DNA from: an uncultured Pseudomonadales bacterium
Lineage (GTDB): Bacteria; Pseudomonadota; Gammaproteobacteria; Pseudomonadales; Porticoccaceae
Reading direction: 5' to 3'
DNA: 64,000 bases
NCBI GenBank assembly: GCA_943788875.1
Contig: CALSSA010000001.1
Coordinates: 248,001 to 312,000, forward strand
Shown in pieces: positions 38,614 to 46,337 of this stretch. Position numbers and translations under genes: made by a program. The notes beneath the pieces were generated by a model. It was given only the letters and a program-made list of their open reading frames with translations. It searched no databases and was not told the origin of the DNA. Every line of letters begins with the position of its first letter. Within the stretch, counting starts at the first letter, position 1.

Positions 38614-38928
38614 ATGTTAGCTATCTCCGCAAAAATTGAACTGGCCCCCAAAGATGCTGCTGCCTATGTCGCCGCTGCACAGAAAATTATCGCTCTAACC
38701 CATGAAGAACCCGGCTGTCTGCGCTATGCCATTGCAGTGGATGTGAATGACGCCAATGTTATCTGGATCTCAGAGCAGTGGGAAAGTGAAGATGCCCTGA
38801 TGGCGCACTTGGCTATGCCCCATATTGTTGAATTTATGGCCTTTTGTGGCACAGTCGAGATCACCGGTATGGATGTTGTTAAATATGATGTATCAGCCGC
38901 TGGTCCGCTGGTGCTGCCCGAAAGCTAA
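38614..38928 (+). CDS. ABM-domain protein, putative quinol monooxygenase (2)
   Basis: A 104-residue YgiN-like protein: MLAISAKIELAPKDAAAYVAAAQKI, then EPGCLRYAIAVDVNDA and ISEQWESEDALMAHLAMPHI. The HEEPGCxRY block is the usual core of the quinol monooxygenase group. It is related to the protein at 33716-34060 and occupies the same relative place after a SnoaL gene. Confidence 0.85.
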   Translation: MLAISAKIELAPKDAAAYVAAAQKIIALTHEEPGCLRYAIAVDVNDANVIWISEQWESEDALMAHLAMPHIVEFMAFCGTVEITGMDVVKYDVSAAGPLVLPES

Positions 38929-38956
38929 AACCTGAAACAGTCGAGGAACACACAAG

Positions 38957-40153
38957 ATGACTATTGCAGAGAACTATAATCGCATTATCGCCCGCATTAT
39001 TGATGATGTAGATAACGGCACCACAGACCAAGCCGAAGGCACATTAACTGTGCCATCAAAAAATTATACCGATGCTGATATCTGGCAGCAGGAAATGGAC
39101 CTGATCTTTAAAAAGGTCCCGGTATTTGTGGCACTGACCCAGGAGCTGCCGAATCCCGGTGACTACAAGACATTTCAATTTCTCGATAAGCCTCTGCTCA
39201 TCACGCGCCTCAAAGACGGCACTGCCCGAGTGATGCTCAATGCCTGTTCCCACCGCGCCATGACTGTGGCTACAGAACCCTGCGGCAATAAATCGCGCTT
39301 TACCTGCCCCTACCACGGCTGGATGTACAGCAATGATGGCGTGCTGCGCGGTGTTGCGGATCAGGAGAAGTTTGGTGACTTCGACAAGCAGACTAATGGC
39401 TTAACCCAGCTACCTGTCTACGAGCGCGGCGGTATGATTTTTACCGTGCTTGAACCCGGCGAAGACGAGGTCGATTTCGATGGTTTCTTAGGCGACGTAA
39501 TGGATGATATTGGTCGCCTAGGTATGGAAAACTGGCATTTCTGTGGTCAGCGCAAGATTGACGGTGCCAACTGGAAAGTGGCCTATGACGGCTATTTGGA
39601 AGGATACCACTTTGCTGCCGCCCATCCAGACACCATTGCCGAGCGCACCTACTCCAACATAATGCAGTTTGATGCCTATGGCCCCCATACCTTGATCTGC
39701 TTCCCCCATCTGGCCATTAAAGAGAACCTTGCCGATGTAGCGCCAGAGGATTATCACAAACACGAAAACAATGGCTACGATTGGATTCGCACCTTGTTTC
39801 CTAATATCTCATTGTTTGTGGCACCAGAGATTACCCTGGTCAGTCAGATTATTCCTGGCCCATTGCCCAATCAGAACACCACCTATATCAACTTTATTCA
39901 CCCGACTGTGCCGGACGGAGAAGATACCGAACTGCAGGGCATGATGGACTTCTTCCAAGAAGTAGTGGATGTCGAAGACTATCAAGTAGGGCTGAAGATT
40001 CAGAAAGGTCTTGAGTCTAATGCTCATGCCAATGTTACCTTCGGTCGCAATGAGGCGGGCAATCAACTGTTCCATAAATGGGTTGAATGGTATTTAGCGC
40101 AGGATCCCTCCGCGCCTAAACCTGAGCTCGATAGAAAAAAGGGTACCTCATGA
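38957..40153 (+). CDS. Rieske non-heme iron oxygenase, alpha subunit (2)
   Basis: A 398-residue oxygenase. The Rieske ligands are Cys97/His99 and Cys117/His120 (CSHRA and CPYHGW), and the iron site likely uses His218 and His223 in EGYHFAAAHPD. Again no beta subunit gene is adjacent. The start ATG follows GAGGA. The stop overlaps the ThuA start by four bases, indicating coupled translation. The substrate is unknown; the two other Rieske oxygenases of the island differ markedly in sequence. Confidence 0.9.
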   Translation: MTIAENYNRIIARIIDDVDNGTTDQAEGTLTVPSKNYTDADIWQQEMDLIFKKVPVFVALTQELPNPGDYKTFQFLDKPLLITRLKDGTARVMLNACSHRAMTVATEPCGNKSRFTCPYHGWMYSNDGVLRGVADQEKFGDFDKQTNGLTQLPVYERGGMIFTVLEPGEDEVDFDGFLGDVMDDIGRLGMENWHFCGQRKIDGANWKVAYDGYLEGYHFAAAHPDTIAERTYSNIMQFDAYGPHTLICFPHLAIKENLADVAPEDYHKHENNGYDWIRTLFPNISLFVAPEITLVSQIIPGPLPNQNTTYINFIHPTVPDGEDTELQGMMDFFQEVVDVEDYQVGLKIQKGLESNAHANVTFGRNEAGNQLFHKWVEWYLAQDPSAPKPELDRKKGTS

Positions 40154-40956
40154 GCATTCACGACAACCGCGCAGGCCGAATCAATTGCCTGCTGATTGCT
40201 GGAGGCGTTTGGCATGATATTGATCACGCCCGTCTTGAGTTATTGAAACTATTGTCGGAAGACGATCGTTTTCGGGTGCGAGTTTTTGAAGATTATGAGA
40301 ATCTTGACGCCCTAGAAGAAGCCGATTTTATTGTTAGCTACACCTGCAATGTGGTGCCCTCTCTGGGCGCTCAGGAAGCCTTAAAAGCCTGGGTTGAACG
40401 AGGCGGTCGCTGGTATGCACTGCATGGCACAAATTCAATTATTCGGCTAATGTCGAGCGGCCTTTACGGCACACCCGACTGGGCGCCCCTATTTGTAGAA
40501 ACACTTGGCTCAATGTTCCGTTCTCATCCACCTATCGCTCCTTATACAGTGTCTGTGGCCGATCCTGAGCACCGTCTGGCTAAGGGTATCGAACCCTTTG
40601 AATCTGATGATGAGCTATATCTGATGAAGACCTACGGCGATCTGCATGTAATTCTCGATACAGAGTACGGCGGCAAGGCAGAGGGGTTTGAAGAAGATGA
40701 ATGGGAACATGCCCGTCACCCGGTGTTTTATACCCACAAGGTTGGGGAAGGCGAGGTTCTGTATCTCACTCTAGGTCACTGCCGCCACCATCATGATATG
40801 CAGCCAATGCTGGACTACTGGCCCACCATGGATCGAGGCTCATGGGAATTACCGGTTTTCTATGAACTGCTGCGCAGAGGTATTCAATGGGCCATCGAAC
40901 CTATGGATAAAGAAACTGCAGATGCCATGGCGAAGGCGCGGGCTGCGGCAGAATAA
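40150..40956 (+). CDS. ThuA-like domain protein
   Basis: A 268-residue class I glutamine-amidotransferase-like fold of the ThuA family: INCLLIAGGVWHDIDHARLELLKLL at the start, then ALHGTNSIIRL and HPVFYTHKVGEGEVLYLTLGHCRHHHDM. ThuA proteins act in sugar (trehalose-type) metabolism in some bacteria, but most have no proven reaction. Coupling to a Rieske oxygenase by a four-base overlap is unusual. A bidirectional terminator closes the operon. Confidence 0.85.
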   Translation: MSIHDNRAGRINCLLIAGGVWHDIDHARLELLKLLSEDDRFRVRVFEDYENLDALEEADFIVSYTCNVVPSLGAQEALKAWVERGGRWYALHGTNSIIRLMSSGLYGTPDWAPLFVETLGSMFRSHPPIAPYTVSVADPEHRLAKGIEPFESDDELYLMKTYGDLHVILDTEYGGKAEGFEEDEWEHARHPVFYTHKVGEGEVLYLTLGHCRHHHDMQPMLDYWPTMDRGSWELPVFYELLRRGIQWAIEPMDKETADAMAKARAAAE

Positions 40957-40980
40957 CTTTTTAGAGAAAAAAAAACAAAA

Positions 40981-41007
40981 AAAAGGGGCATCTGATGCCC
41001 CTTTTTT
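40981..41007. terminator. Bidirectional rho-independent terminator
   Basis: AAAAGGGGCAT and ATGCCCCTTTT form a perfect 11-bp stem with a three-base loop, with a T run on the right and an A run on the left. It sits between the convergent ThuA and P450 genes and can stop both transcripts. Confidence 0.9.
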
Positions 41008-41027
41008 AATCGGTTTACATTAACGCA

Positions 41028-42227
41028 CTACCAGCGTAAATTTAGCTCATTGACCACACCCACTATACCGCTGCTAAAACTCAGCTGACTTTTATTATCT
41101 ACCTGAAAATCAGGGATTCGCTTAAGCCATTCTTCAATCGCAATACGCAACTCCACCCTAGCCAGGTTCTTCCCCGGACAGGTATGTGCGCCGCGACCAA
41201 AGGTTAGACTATTGCCCTGTTTGCGACCGAACTCCACATCCACTGCATTAGGTGTAAAGGCATTGTCCATACCCGCCAATGGCGTTGGTGCGGCTACCAT
41301 ATCCCCCGCCTTTAACTGCACACCGTGAAACTCCATATCTTCGGTCACTTCTCTAGCGACAGTGACTAATGGAAAGCGCCTTAAGATTTCTTCTACCGCG
41401 TCGCTAACAGTGGTTTCACCCGAGGTAATTTGTACACGATGTTCTATGCTGCGAGCCAAAAACAAAAACACAAAACCCAGTAAATTAACTACCGTATCCA
41501 CACCGGCAATAAACACCTGAATGGATAATTTAATCGCTTCTTCACGGGTCAGGCGTCGACCATTAGTTTCAGTATTAATCATGCGGCTGAGCATATCTGT
41601 GCCATCGCCACCCATGCGTTCGTCCACATAGGGAGCAATATAATCCTTCAGATTTTGCAGTGCGTCGACAAAGGTAATAGTGCCATCCGGCCTAATCAGC
41701 TGATCAGTCCAGTACTTAGTCTGGGGAATATCATCTTCCGGTAAATCCATCATCGACAGAAAGACTCGGATGGGCAAAATATCTGCAAAATCACGAGTGA
41801 AATTACATTCGCCTTTATCCACAAACCCGTCGATTAAGGATGTCACAATGCCACGGATATCATCGCCCATGGCATTGACGGCAGCTGGTGCCATGCTGTG
41901 ATTTAGAGTTTTACGATAAAAATGATGTTCCGGGGGATCGATAGTGGTGGGCAGCAAACCATGGTCAGCACTGTGGCTTTTGGGCAGGATAATACTGCGG
42001 CTGGAAAATCTGCTGTAGTCGGTCAGTATCTCTTCAATAATGGACGTTCTTGTGGGCAGCCAATGGCCTTCATTTTCCTGGGTCCAAACCAGAGGACAGG
42101 AATCGTCCTCTTGCAATAATGTGGCCCAGGCTTCGTGGAAGTCTTTATCAATGCCCGGGGGGCCGTACATATTAAAGTCTCGAACCAGATACTCTGGAAC
42201 ATGGTCAGGTAATGATTCAGTGCTCAT
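41028..42227 (-). CDS. Cytochrome P450, CYP101 (P450cam)-like
   Basis: A class I soluble P450 of 399 residues. The heme loop FGRGAHTCPG carries Cys350, the oxygen-binding I-helix motif AGVDT is at 241-245, and ExxR is Glu280-Arg283. DTVVNLLGF, FLARSIEHR, EFHGVQLKAGD and the C-terminal SGIVGVVNELNLRW follow P450cam closely, so hydroxylation of an alicyclic or terpenoid-like carbon is likely. The ATG at 42227 has GGAGG five bases upstream; an in-frame TTG at 42239 is less likely. It is the last gene of operon B, and the putidaredoxin-like protein at 20925 is its probable donor. Confidence 0.92.
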   Translation of the reverse strand: MSTESLPDHVPEYLVRDFNMYGPPGIDKDFHEAWATLLQEDDSCPLVWTQENEGHWLPTRTSIIEEILTDYSRFSSRSIILPKSHSADHGLLPTTIDPPEHHFYRKTLNHSMAPAAVNAMGDDIRGIVTSLIDGFVDKGECNFTRDFADILPIRVFLSMMDLPEDDIPQTKYWTDQLIRPDGTITFVDALQNLKDYIAPYVDERMGGDGTDMLSRMINTETNGRRLTREEAIKLSIQVFIAGVDTVVNLLGFVFLFLARSIEHRVQITSGETTVSDAVEEILRRFPLVTVAREVTEDMEFHGVQLKAGDMVAAPTPLAGMDNAFTPNAVDVEFGRKQGNSLTFGRGAHTCPGKNLARVELRIAIEEWLKRIPDFQVDNKSQLSFSSGIVGVVNELNLRW

Positions 42228-42245
42228 CTCAGCCTCCAATAGGTT

Positions 42246-43025
42246 TTATCCCAACCTGAGAGAATGGGCAGCATCTGCAGTGACCACAGTGCCCGCCATA
42301 TAGCTTGCCGCATTACTGGCCAACAGTAAGATCGCGCCATCCAATTCAGATAGCCGGCCTGCTCTACCGAGAGGCAGATTAGCCAGATCAGCTTTGCCTT
42401 GCTCTGTCTCATAGTAGTCAGCCACCAGATCCGTATGCAAAAAGCCCGGCGCCAATGCATTAACTCGGATGCCATGCTCCAACAGCTCATGGCCCATTAC
42501 CGCAGTCAACTGATTAACCGCTCCTTTAGAGGCACTGTAATGGGTAAGACCCTTAAAGGAAGACACTGCACAGATAGAGGAAATATTAATAATATTGCCG
42601 CCAATACCCGAGGCCAACATTCGTTGAGCAGCTTCCTGACCCAGATTAAACACCCCTTTAATATTCACATTCAGTACATGATCCCAGTTGTCCTCATCCA
42701 TCTCGATAAAGGGTTGGCGACCCGTGGCACCAGCATTGCTAAAGATAATATCCGGCGTACCAAATTCCTTCTCCGCAAGATCAAAGCCTGCTTTGACTGA
42801 GGCCCGATCGGTGACATCCATAGCCACTGCAAGGGCTTTTCCGCCTCTCGCCTTGATACGCTCCGCAAGGTTCTCCAACAAATCCAGCCTCCGAGCAGCA
42901 CAGACCACAGCTACACCATTATCTGCCAGCAACTCAGCAATATGCTCTCCCAAACCACTGGATGCACCGCTGACCATTGCCACTCTGCCCTTTACGGAAA
43001 ATAGTTTATCTATCACGGAATTCAC
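42246..43025 (-). CDS. Short-chain dehydrogenase/reductase (SDR 2)
   Basis: A 259-residue classical SDR: SGASSGLGEHIA cofactor motif, NAGA, catalytic Ser and YSASK, ending TVVTADAAHSLRLG. An Arg-rich strand after beta-2 (CAARRLDLLE) suggests NADP(H). The start is GTG at 43025, with a second GTG three codons inside. It lies six bases upstream of the longer P450 frame, so the alcohol made by the P450 could be its substrate. Confidence 0.9.
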   Translation of the reverse strand: MNSVIDKLFSVKGRVAMVSGASSGLGEHIAELLADNGVAVVCAARRLDLLENLAERIKARGGKALAVAMDVTDRASVKAGFDLAEKEFGTPDIIFSNAGATGRQPFIEMDEDNWDHVLNVNIKGVFNLGQEAAQRMLASGIGGNIINISSICAVSSFKGLTHYSASKGAVNQLTAVMGHELLEHGIRVNALAPGFLHTDLVADYYETEQGKADLANLPLGRAGRLSELDGAILLLASNAASYMAGTVVTADAAHSLRLG

Positions 43026-43061
43026 CTTTTCTTGTTATTTTTTAAGCTCAATCTACAGCGT

Positions 43062-43823
43062 TTAAAATTGCACTCTCTTGGTAAAGCCACCATCAATCAC
43101 CACATTGGTGCCCGAGGTATAGGCCGAGAGTGGGCTTAGCAACAGCGCAACCTGAACACAGACTTCTTCAGCCGTGCCCATGCGCCCCGCAGGAATCATG
43201 GCTACTGTGGACTCGTAAATTTCCGGCATCGCCGCTTTAATCTGATCCCAGGCACCACCATCGATAAAGATAGGGCCGGGGCTTACGGTATTCACGCGAA
43301 TGCCCATCGGCGCCAGATCCTGGGCCAGATTGCCAAAGTAGTTAAGCAGTGCAGCTTTCATCGCGCCATAGGGCACAGCACCGGCAAAGGCTTCCAGTGA
43401 AGCGGTAGAACCAATGCTGACAATAGAGCCACAGTCAGATTTTTCCAGATGGGGCTTAGCTGCATTAACCGCTTTCCAACTGGCCAGAACATCCGCTTCA
43501 AAATTGCTGCGCCATCCAGATTCCTCTGCATCAGCACCACCGGCACTGACATTAGCGACAAAGCCATCTACGCCACCCAGTGCATCGGCACAGTTACCCA
43601 CCCAGGCTTCTAGAGAAGCGGAGTCTGTAACATCAACCACTTCACCGTGGGCTTTCACGCCCATTGCCTTAATGGTATCTACCGCTGCATTAACCTCATC
43701 GGCATTGCGCGCACAGATGCCCACATTACAGCCCTCAGCGGCCAGGGTTTTTGCCAGCGCAAAACCAATGCCTTTGGATGAGCCGGTAATCAAAACTGAT
43801 TTATTCTTTAATTGCAGATCCAT
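43062..43823 (-). CDS. Short-chain dehydrogenase/reductase (SDR 3)
   Basis: A 253-residue SDR with ITGSSKGIGFALA, the altered structural motif NVSAGGADAEE where most have NNAG, and the catalytic YGAMK. It ends VIDGGFTKRVQF. The start is ATG at 43823 with AAGGAG upstream. Its arrangement between acyl-CoA dehydrogenase and SDR 2 genes suggests a beta-hydroxyacyl or ring-alcohol oxidation step. Confidence 0.9.
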   Translation of the reverse strand: MDLQLKNKSVLITGSSKGIGFALAKTLAAEGCNVGICARNADEVNAAVDTIKAMGVKAHGEVVDVTDSASLEAWVGNCADALGGVDGFVANVSAGGADAEESGWRSNFEADVLASWKAVNAAKPHLEKSDCGSIVSIGSTASLEAFAGAVPYGAMKAALLNYFGNLAQDLAPMGIRVNTVSPGPIFIDGGAWDQIKAAMPEIYESTVAMIPAGRMGTAEEVCVQVALLLSPLSAYTSGTNVVIDGGFTKRVQF

Positions 43824-43865
43824 ATTGATCGCTCCTTATTATTAATTTTTATATGACGCGAAAGC

Positions 43866-44996
43866 TCAAGCCTGCATATAGCGCGACAGATGAGAATCTC
43901 GCGATCCAAACATCACACCTATAGCCGCCAAGCGCTTAAAATAATGACCAACGCTAAACTCGTCGGTCGTACCTATACCTCCGTGGAGCTGTATCGCATT
44001 GTGCGAAACATAGCGCCCTGCCTTGCCCACCTTTGCTTTCAAGGCGGCAACACATTGCTCTGCATCTTCAGAGCCGTTATCCAGTTTCCAGGCCGTCGCC
44101 ATTAGCAGTGATCTGGTTAATTCAATTTCCATATACATATCGACCATGCGGTGACGCAATACTTGAAAGCTGGAAATTGACTGACCAAATTGTTTGCGCT
44201 GCTTGGTGTAATCGACAGTTGCCTCCAACAGTGCATCCATGGCACCAACCGCCTCGGCACAGACAGCCACAATGGCGCGAGAAAAAATTGGCGCTGCCAT
44301 AGCAGAGGCATTGCCTATTTCACCGACCAAAGCGTCGGCATTCAGTGCCACATTGTCTAACTGCAACTCGCAGGCTGAACGACCATCGTAGGTTTTATAA
44401 TTATTACAATGTAAACCCTGCCTGCTCTTGTCCACTACAAACAGGCTGATGCCTTCTTTTGCGTCGATTGAGCTATCGCCAACACGGGCTGATACCAAAA
44501 ACATATCCGCCTCAGGGCCATTAAGCACAACGGCCTTGCTGCCATTAAGCACGTAACCATCGCCTGTTACTTCCGCTTTGGTTTCCACATAATGGGGGTT
44601 GGCCACATTGCCCTCTTCCAAATACGCCAGTGCGCCCTGCAACTCGCCAGCCATCAGGCCGGAGAGATAATGTTCTTTAATAGCAGGTTGTGCGCCAACG
44701 GAAATTAATCCGCCCACCAGTACAACAGATTCTAGATAGGGCTCAAGCACCAGATACTTGCCAAACTGTTCGCACAGAATCATGGTCTCGAGTGCGCCGC
44801 CACCAAAGCCACCAGCCTCTTCTTCAAAGGTCATTCCCAGCCAGCCTAAATCAGCAAACATCTGCCACTGCTCAGCGCTAAAGCCACGGCTTTGCTTGAC
44901 AGTGGCCTGACGGTTTTCAAAGCTGTAATTTTCACGAAGATACTTATCTGCACTGTCATGCAACATTGTCTGTTCTTCGCTGTACTCAATAAACAT
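43866..44996 (-). CDS. Acyl-CoA dehydrogenase (1)
   Basis: A 376-residue FAD enzyme that forms the alpha,beta double bond of an acyl-CoA. The C-terminal block LHGGIGTTDEFSVGHYFKR is typical of this family. The YEGT-type glutamate motif of medium-chain enzymes is absent; the position reads FGSRDS. It is adjacent to a second dehydrogenase gene, and paired genes of this kind often encode heteromeric enzymes acting on bulky steroid-like CoA thioesters. Part of operon B. Confidence 0.9.
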   Translation of the reverse strand: MFIEYSEEQTMLHDSADKYLRENYSFENRQATVKQSRGFSAEQWQMFADLGWLGMTFEEEAGGFGGGALETMILCEQFGKYLVLEPYLESVVLVGGLISVGAQPAIKEHYLSGLMAGELQGALAYLEEGNVANPHYVETKAEVTGDGYVLNGSKAVVLNGPEADMFLVSARVGDSSIDAKEGISLFVVDKSRQGLHCNNYKTYDGRSACELQLDNVALNADALVGEIGNASAMAAPIFSRAIVAVCAEAVGAMDALLEATVDYTKQRKQFGQSISSFQVLRHRMVDMYMEIELTRSLLMATAWKLDNGSEDAEQCVAALKAKVGKAGRYVSHNAIQLHGGIGTTDEFSVGHYFKRLAAIGVMFGSRDSHLSRYMQA

Positions 44997-45022
44997 ACAA
45001 ATTTATACTCAATAAAATTTAG

Positions 45023-46210
45023 TTAGAGGCGCAGAACCCGCTTGGCAATAATATCCCGCTGGATTTCTGCCGAGCCGCCGTAAATAGTTGAGGCGCGATT
45101 ATTAATATATTCCGCCATTGTGGTGAGCCCGCAGTCAGGGCCAATAGAGTCACCCTCATAACCTGGCTGTATTGCATCAAGCTGTTTGACCAGTGCATGC
45201 TCACCCATTATTTCTACACTTAATTCATTAAAGCGCTGACCGATCTCTGTGCCCATTACCTTGGTTAGAGAAGACAGTGCGCCGGCATTGCCGCCCGCTT
45301 CAAATGCACCTTTAACCCGCAACTCAGTAAATTCCAGAGCCAGAGCATCCACAGCCACATCTGCCAGTTTGGATGAAAATACCGGATTGTCTTGCCACAG
45401 TCTGTTGTCGGCATCCTGCTGGGAAGCAGCCTGTTTGCTGATTTTGGCCATTTGTTTTTTATGGTCGATGGTGAAGTTGTGGCCGCCCCGCTCAAACTCA
45501 AGCAGCGACTTGGCAACATCCCAGCCCTGATTCTCAGCGCCGAGAAGATTGACTGCTGGGACCCGCACATTGTCAAAGAACACCTGACATTGCTCGACCG
45601 TGCCGTCCAGGCCAACAATAGGCTCAACCTTTAAACCCTCTGTAGCCATATCCACCAGAATAAAACTGATGCCCGCCTGGGGTCGCCCTTCTTTAGAAGT
45701 TCTTACCAGGCAAAAAATCATATTGGAATGCTGGGCATAGCTGGTCCAGATCTTGGACCCATTAATAAGGTAGTCATCGCCATCGCGGACAGCGGAGGTA
45801 ATCAACGACGCAAGGTCAGAACCTGCACCGGGCTCAGAATAACCCTGGCACCACATATCCTCGCCCGAGAGTATTCTTGGCAAGTAATAGTCTTTTTGTT
45901 CGGCGGTACCATGATGCATCAGCATCGGGCCAAGCATCTGCAGACCCATAGCAGGAAATGCTGGCGCATTGGCTAGCTTGCACTCTTCCTGAAAGATATA
46001 GCGCTGATTTAATGTCCAACCGGTGCCGCCATATTCTTCGGGCCAGTCTGGTGCAATCCAGCCTTTGGCATGGAGAATGCGGTGCCATTTCATGGTGGCG
46101 TCAAAGTCCGCAAAGACACTAGTCATCAGTTCGCCAGCGCGGCTGATATCTGGCGTTAGAGACTCTTCCAGAAACGCCCTGACTTCTTCGCGAAATACAT
46201 TATCAGTCAT
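45023..46210 (-). CDS. Acyl-CoA dehydrogenase (2)
   Basis: A 395-residue acyl-CoA dehydrogenase, with WPEEYGGTGW at the N-terminal domain, YSEPGAGSDLAS for substrate and FAD binding, and STIYGGSAEIQRDIIAKRVL at the end. In this last motif a Gly stands where medium-chain enzymes have the catalytic Glu. It lies 26 bp upstream of dehydrogenase 1, so the two may form a heteromer. A 127-bp gap with a TGTTT dyad separates it from the ligase gene. Confidence 0.9.
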   Translation of the reverse strand: MTDNVFREEVRAFLEESLTPDISRAGELMTSVFADFDATMKWHRILHAKGWIAPDWPEEYGGTGWTLNQRYIFQEECKLANAPAFPAMGLQMLGPMLMHHGTAEQKDYYLPRILSGEDMWCQGYSEPGAGSDLASLITSAVRDGDDYLINGSKIWTSYAQHSNMIFCLVRTSKEGRPQAGISFILVDMATEGLKVEPIVGLDGTVEQCQVFFDNVRVPAVNLLGAENQGWDVAKSLLEFERGGHNFTIDHKKQMAKISKQAASQQDADNRLWQDNPVFSSKLADVAVDALALEFTELRVKGAFEAGGNAGALSSLTKVMGTEIGQRFNELSVEIMGEHALVKQLDAIQPGYEGDSIGPDCGLTTMAEYINNRASTIYGGSAEIQRDIIAKRVLRL

Positions 46211-46250
46211 AATTTATCTCAGTTGAGAAATTTTCCGTCATAACATAAAC

Positions 46251-46264
46251 AAACAGAATTGTTT
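46251..46264. promoter_or_regulatory. AAACA/TGTTT dyad between ligase and dehydrogenase genes
   Basis: AAACA (46251-46255) and TGTTT (46260-46264) flank GAAT, and the right arm extends into a T run. It sits in the only sizeable gap of operon B (46211-46337) and resembles the TTGTTT elements elsewhere in the island. Function is conjectural. Confidence 0.3.
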
Positions 46265-46337
46265 TTTAGTTTAGGGTTAATGAAAAGTTATTGCAATGAA
46301 ATACCATTAATACTGACCCTATTGTTTGTACAGTTCG

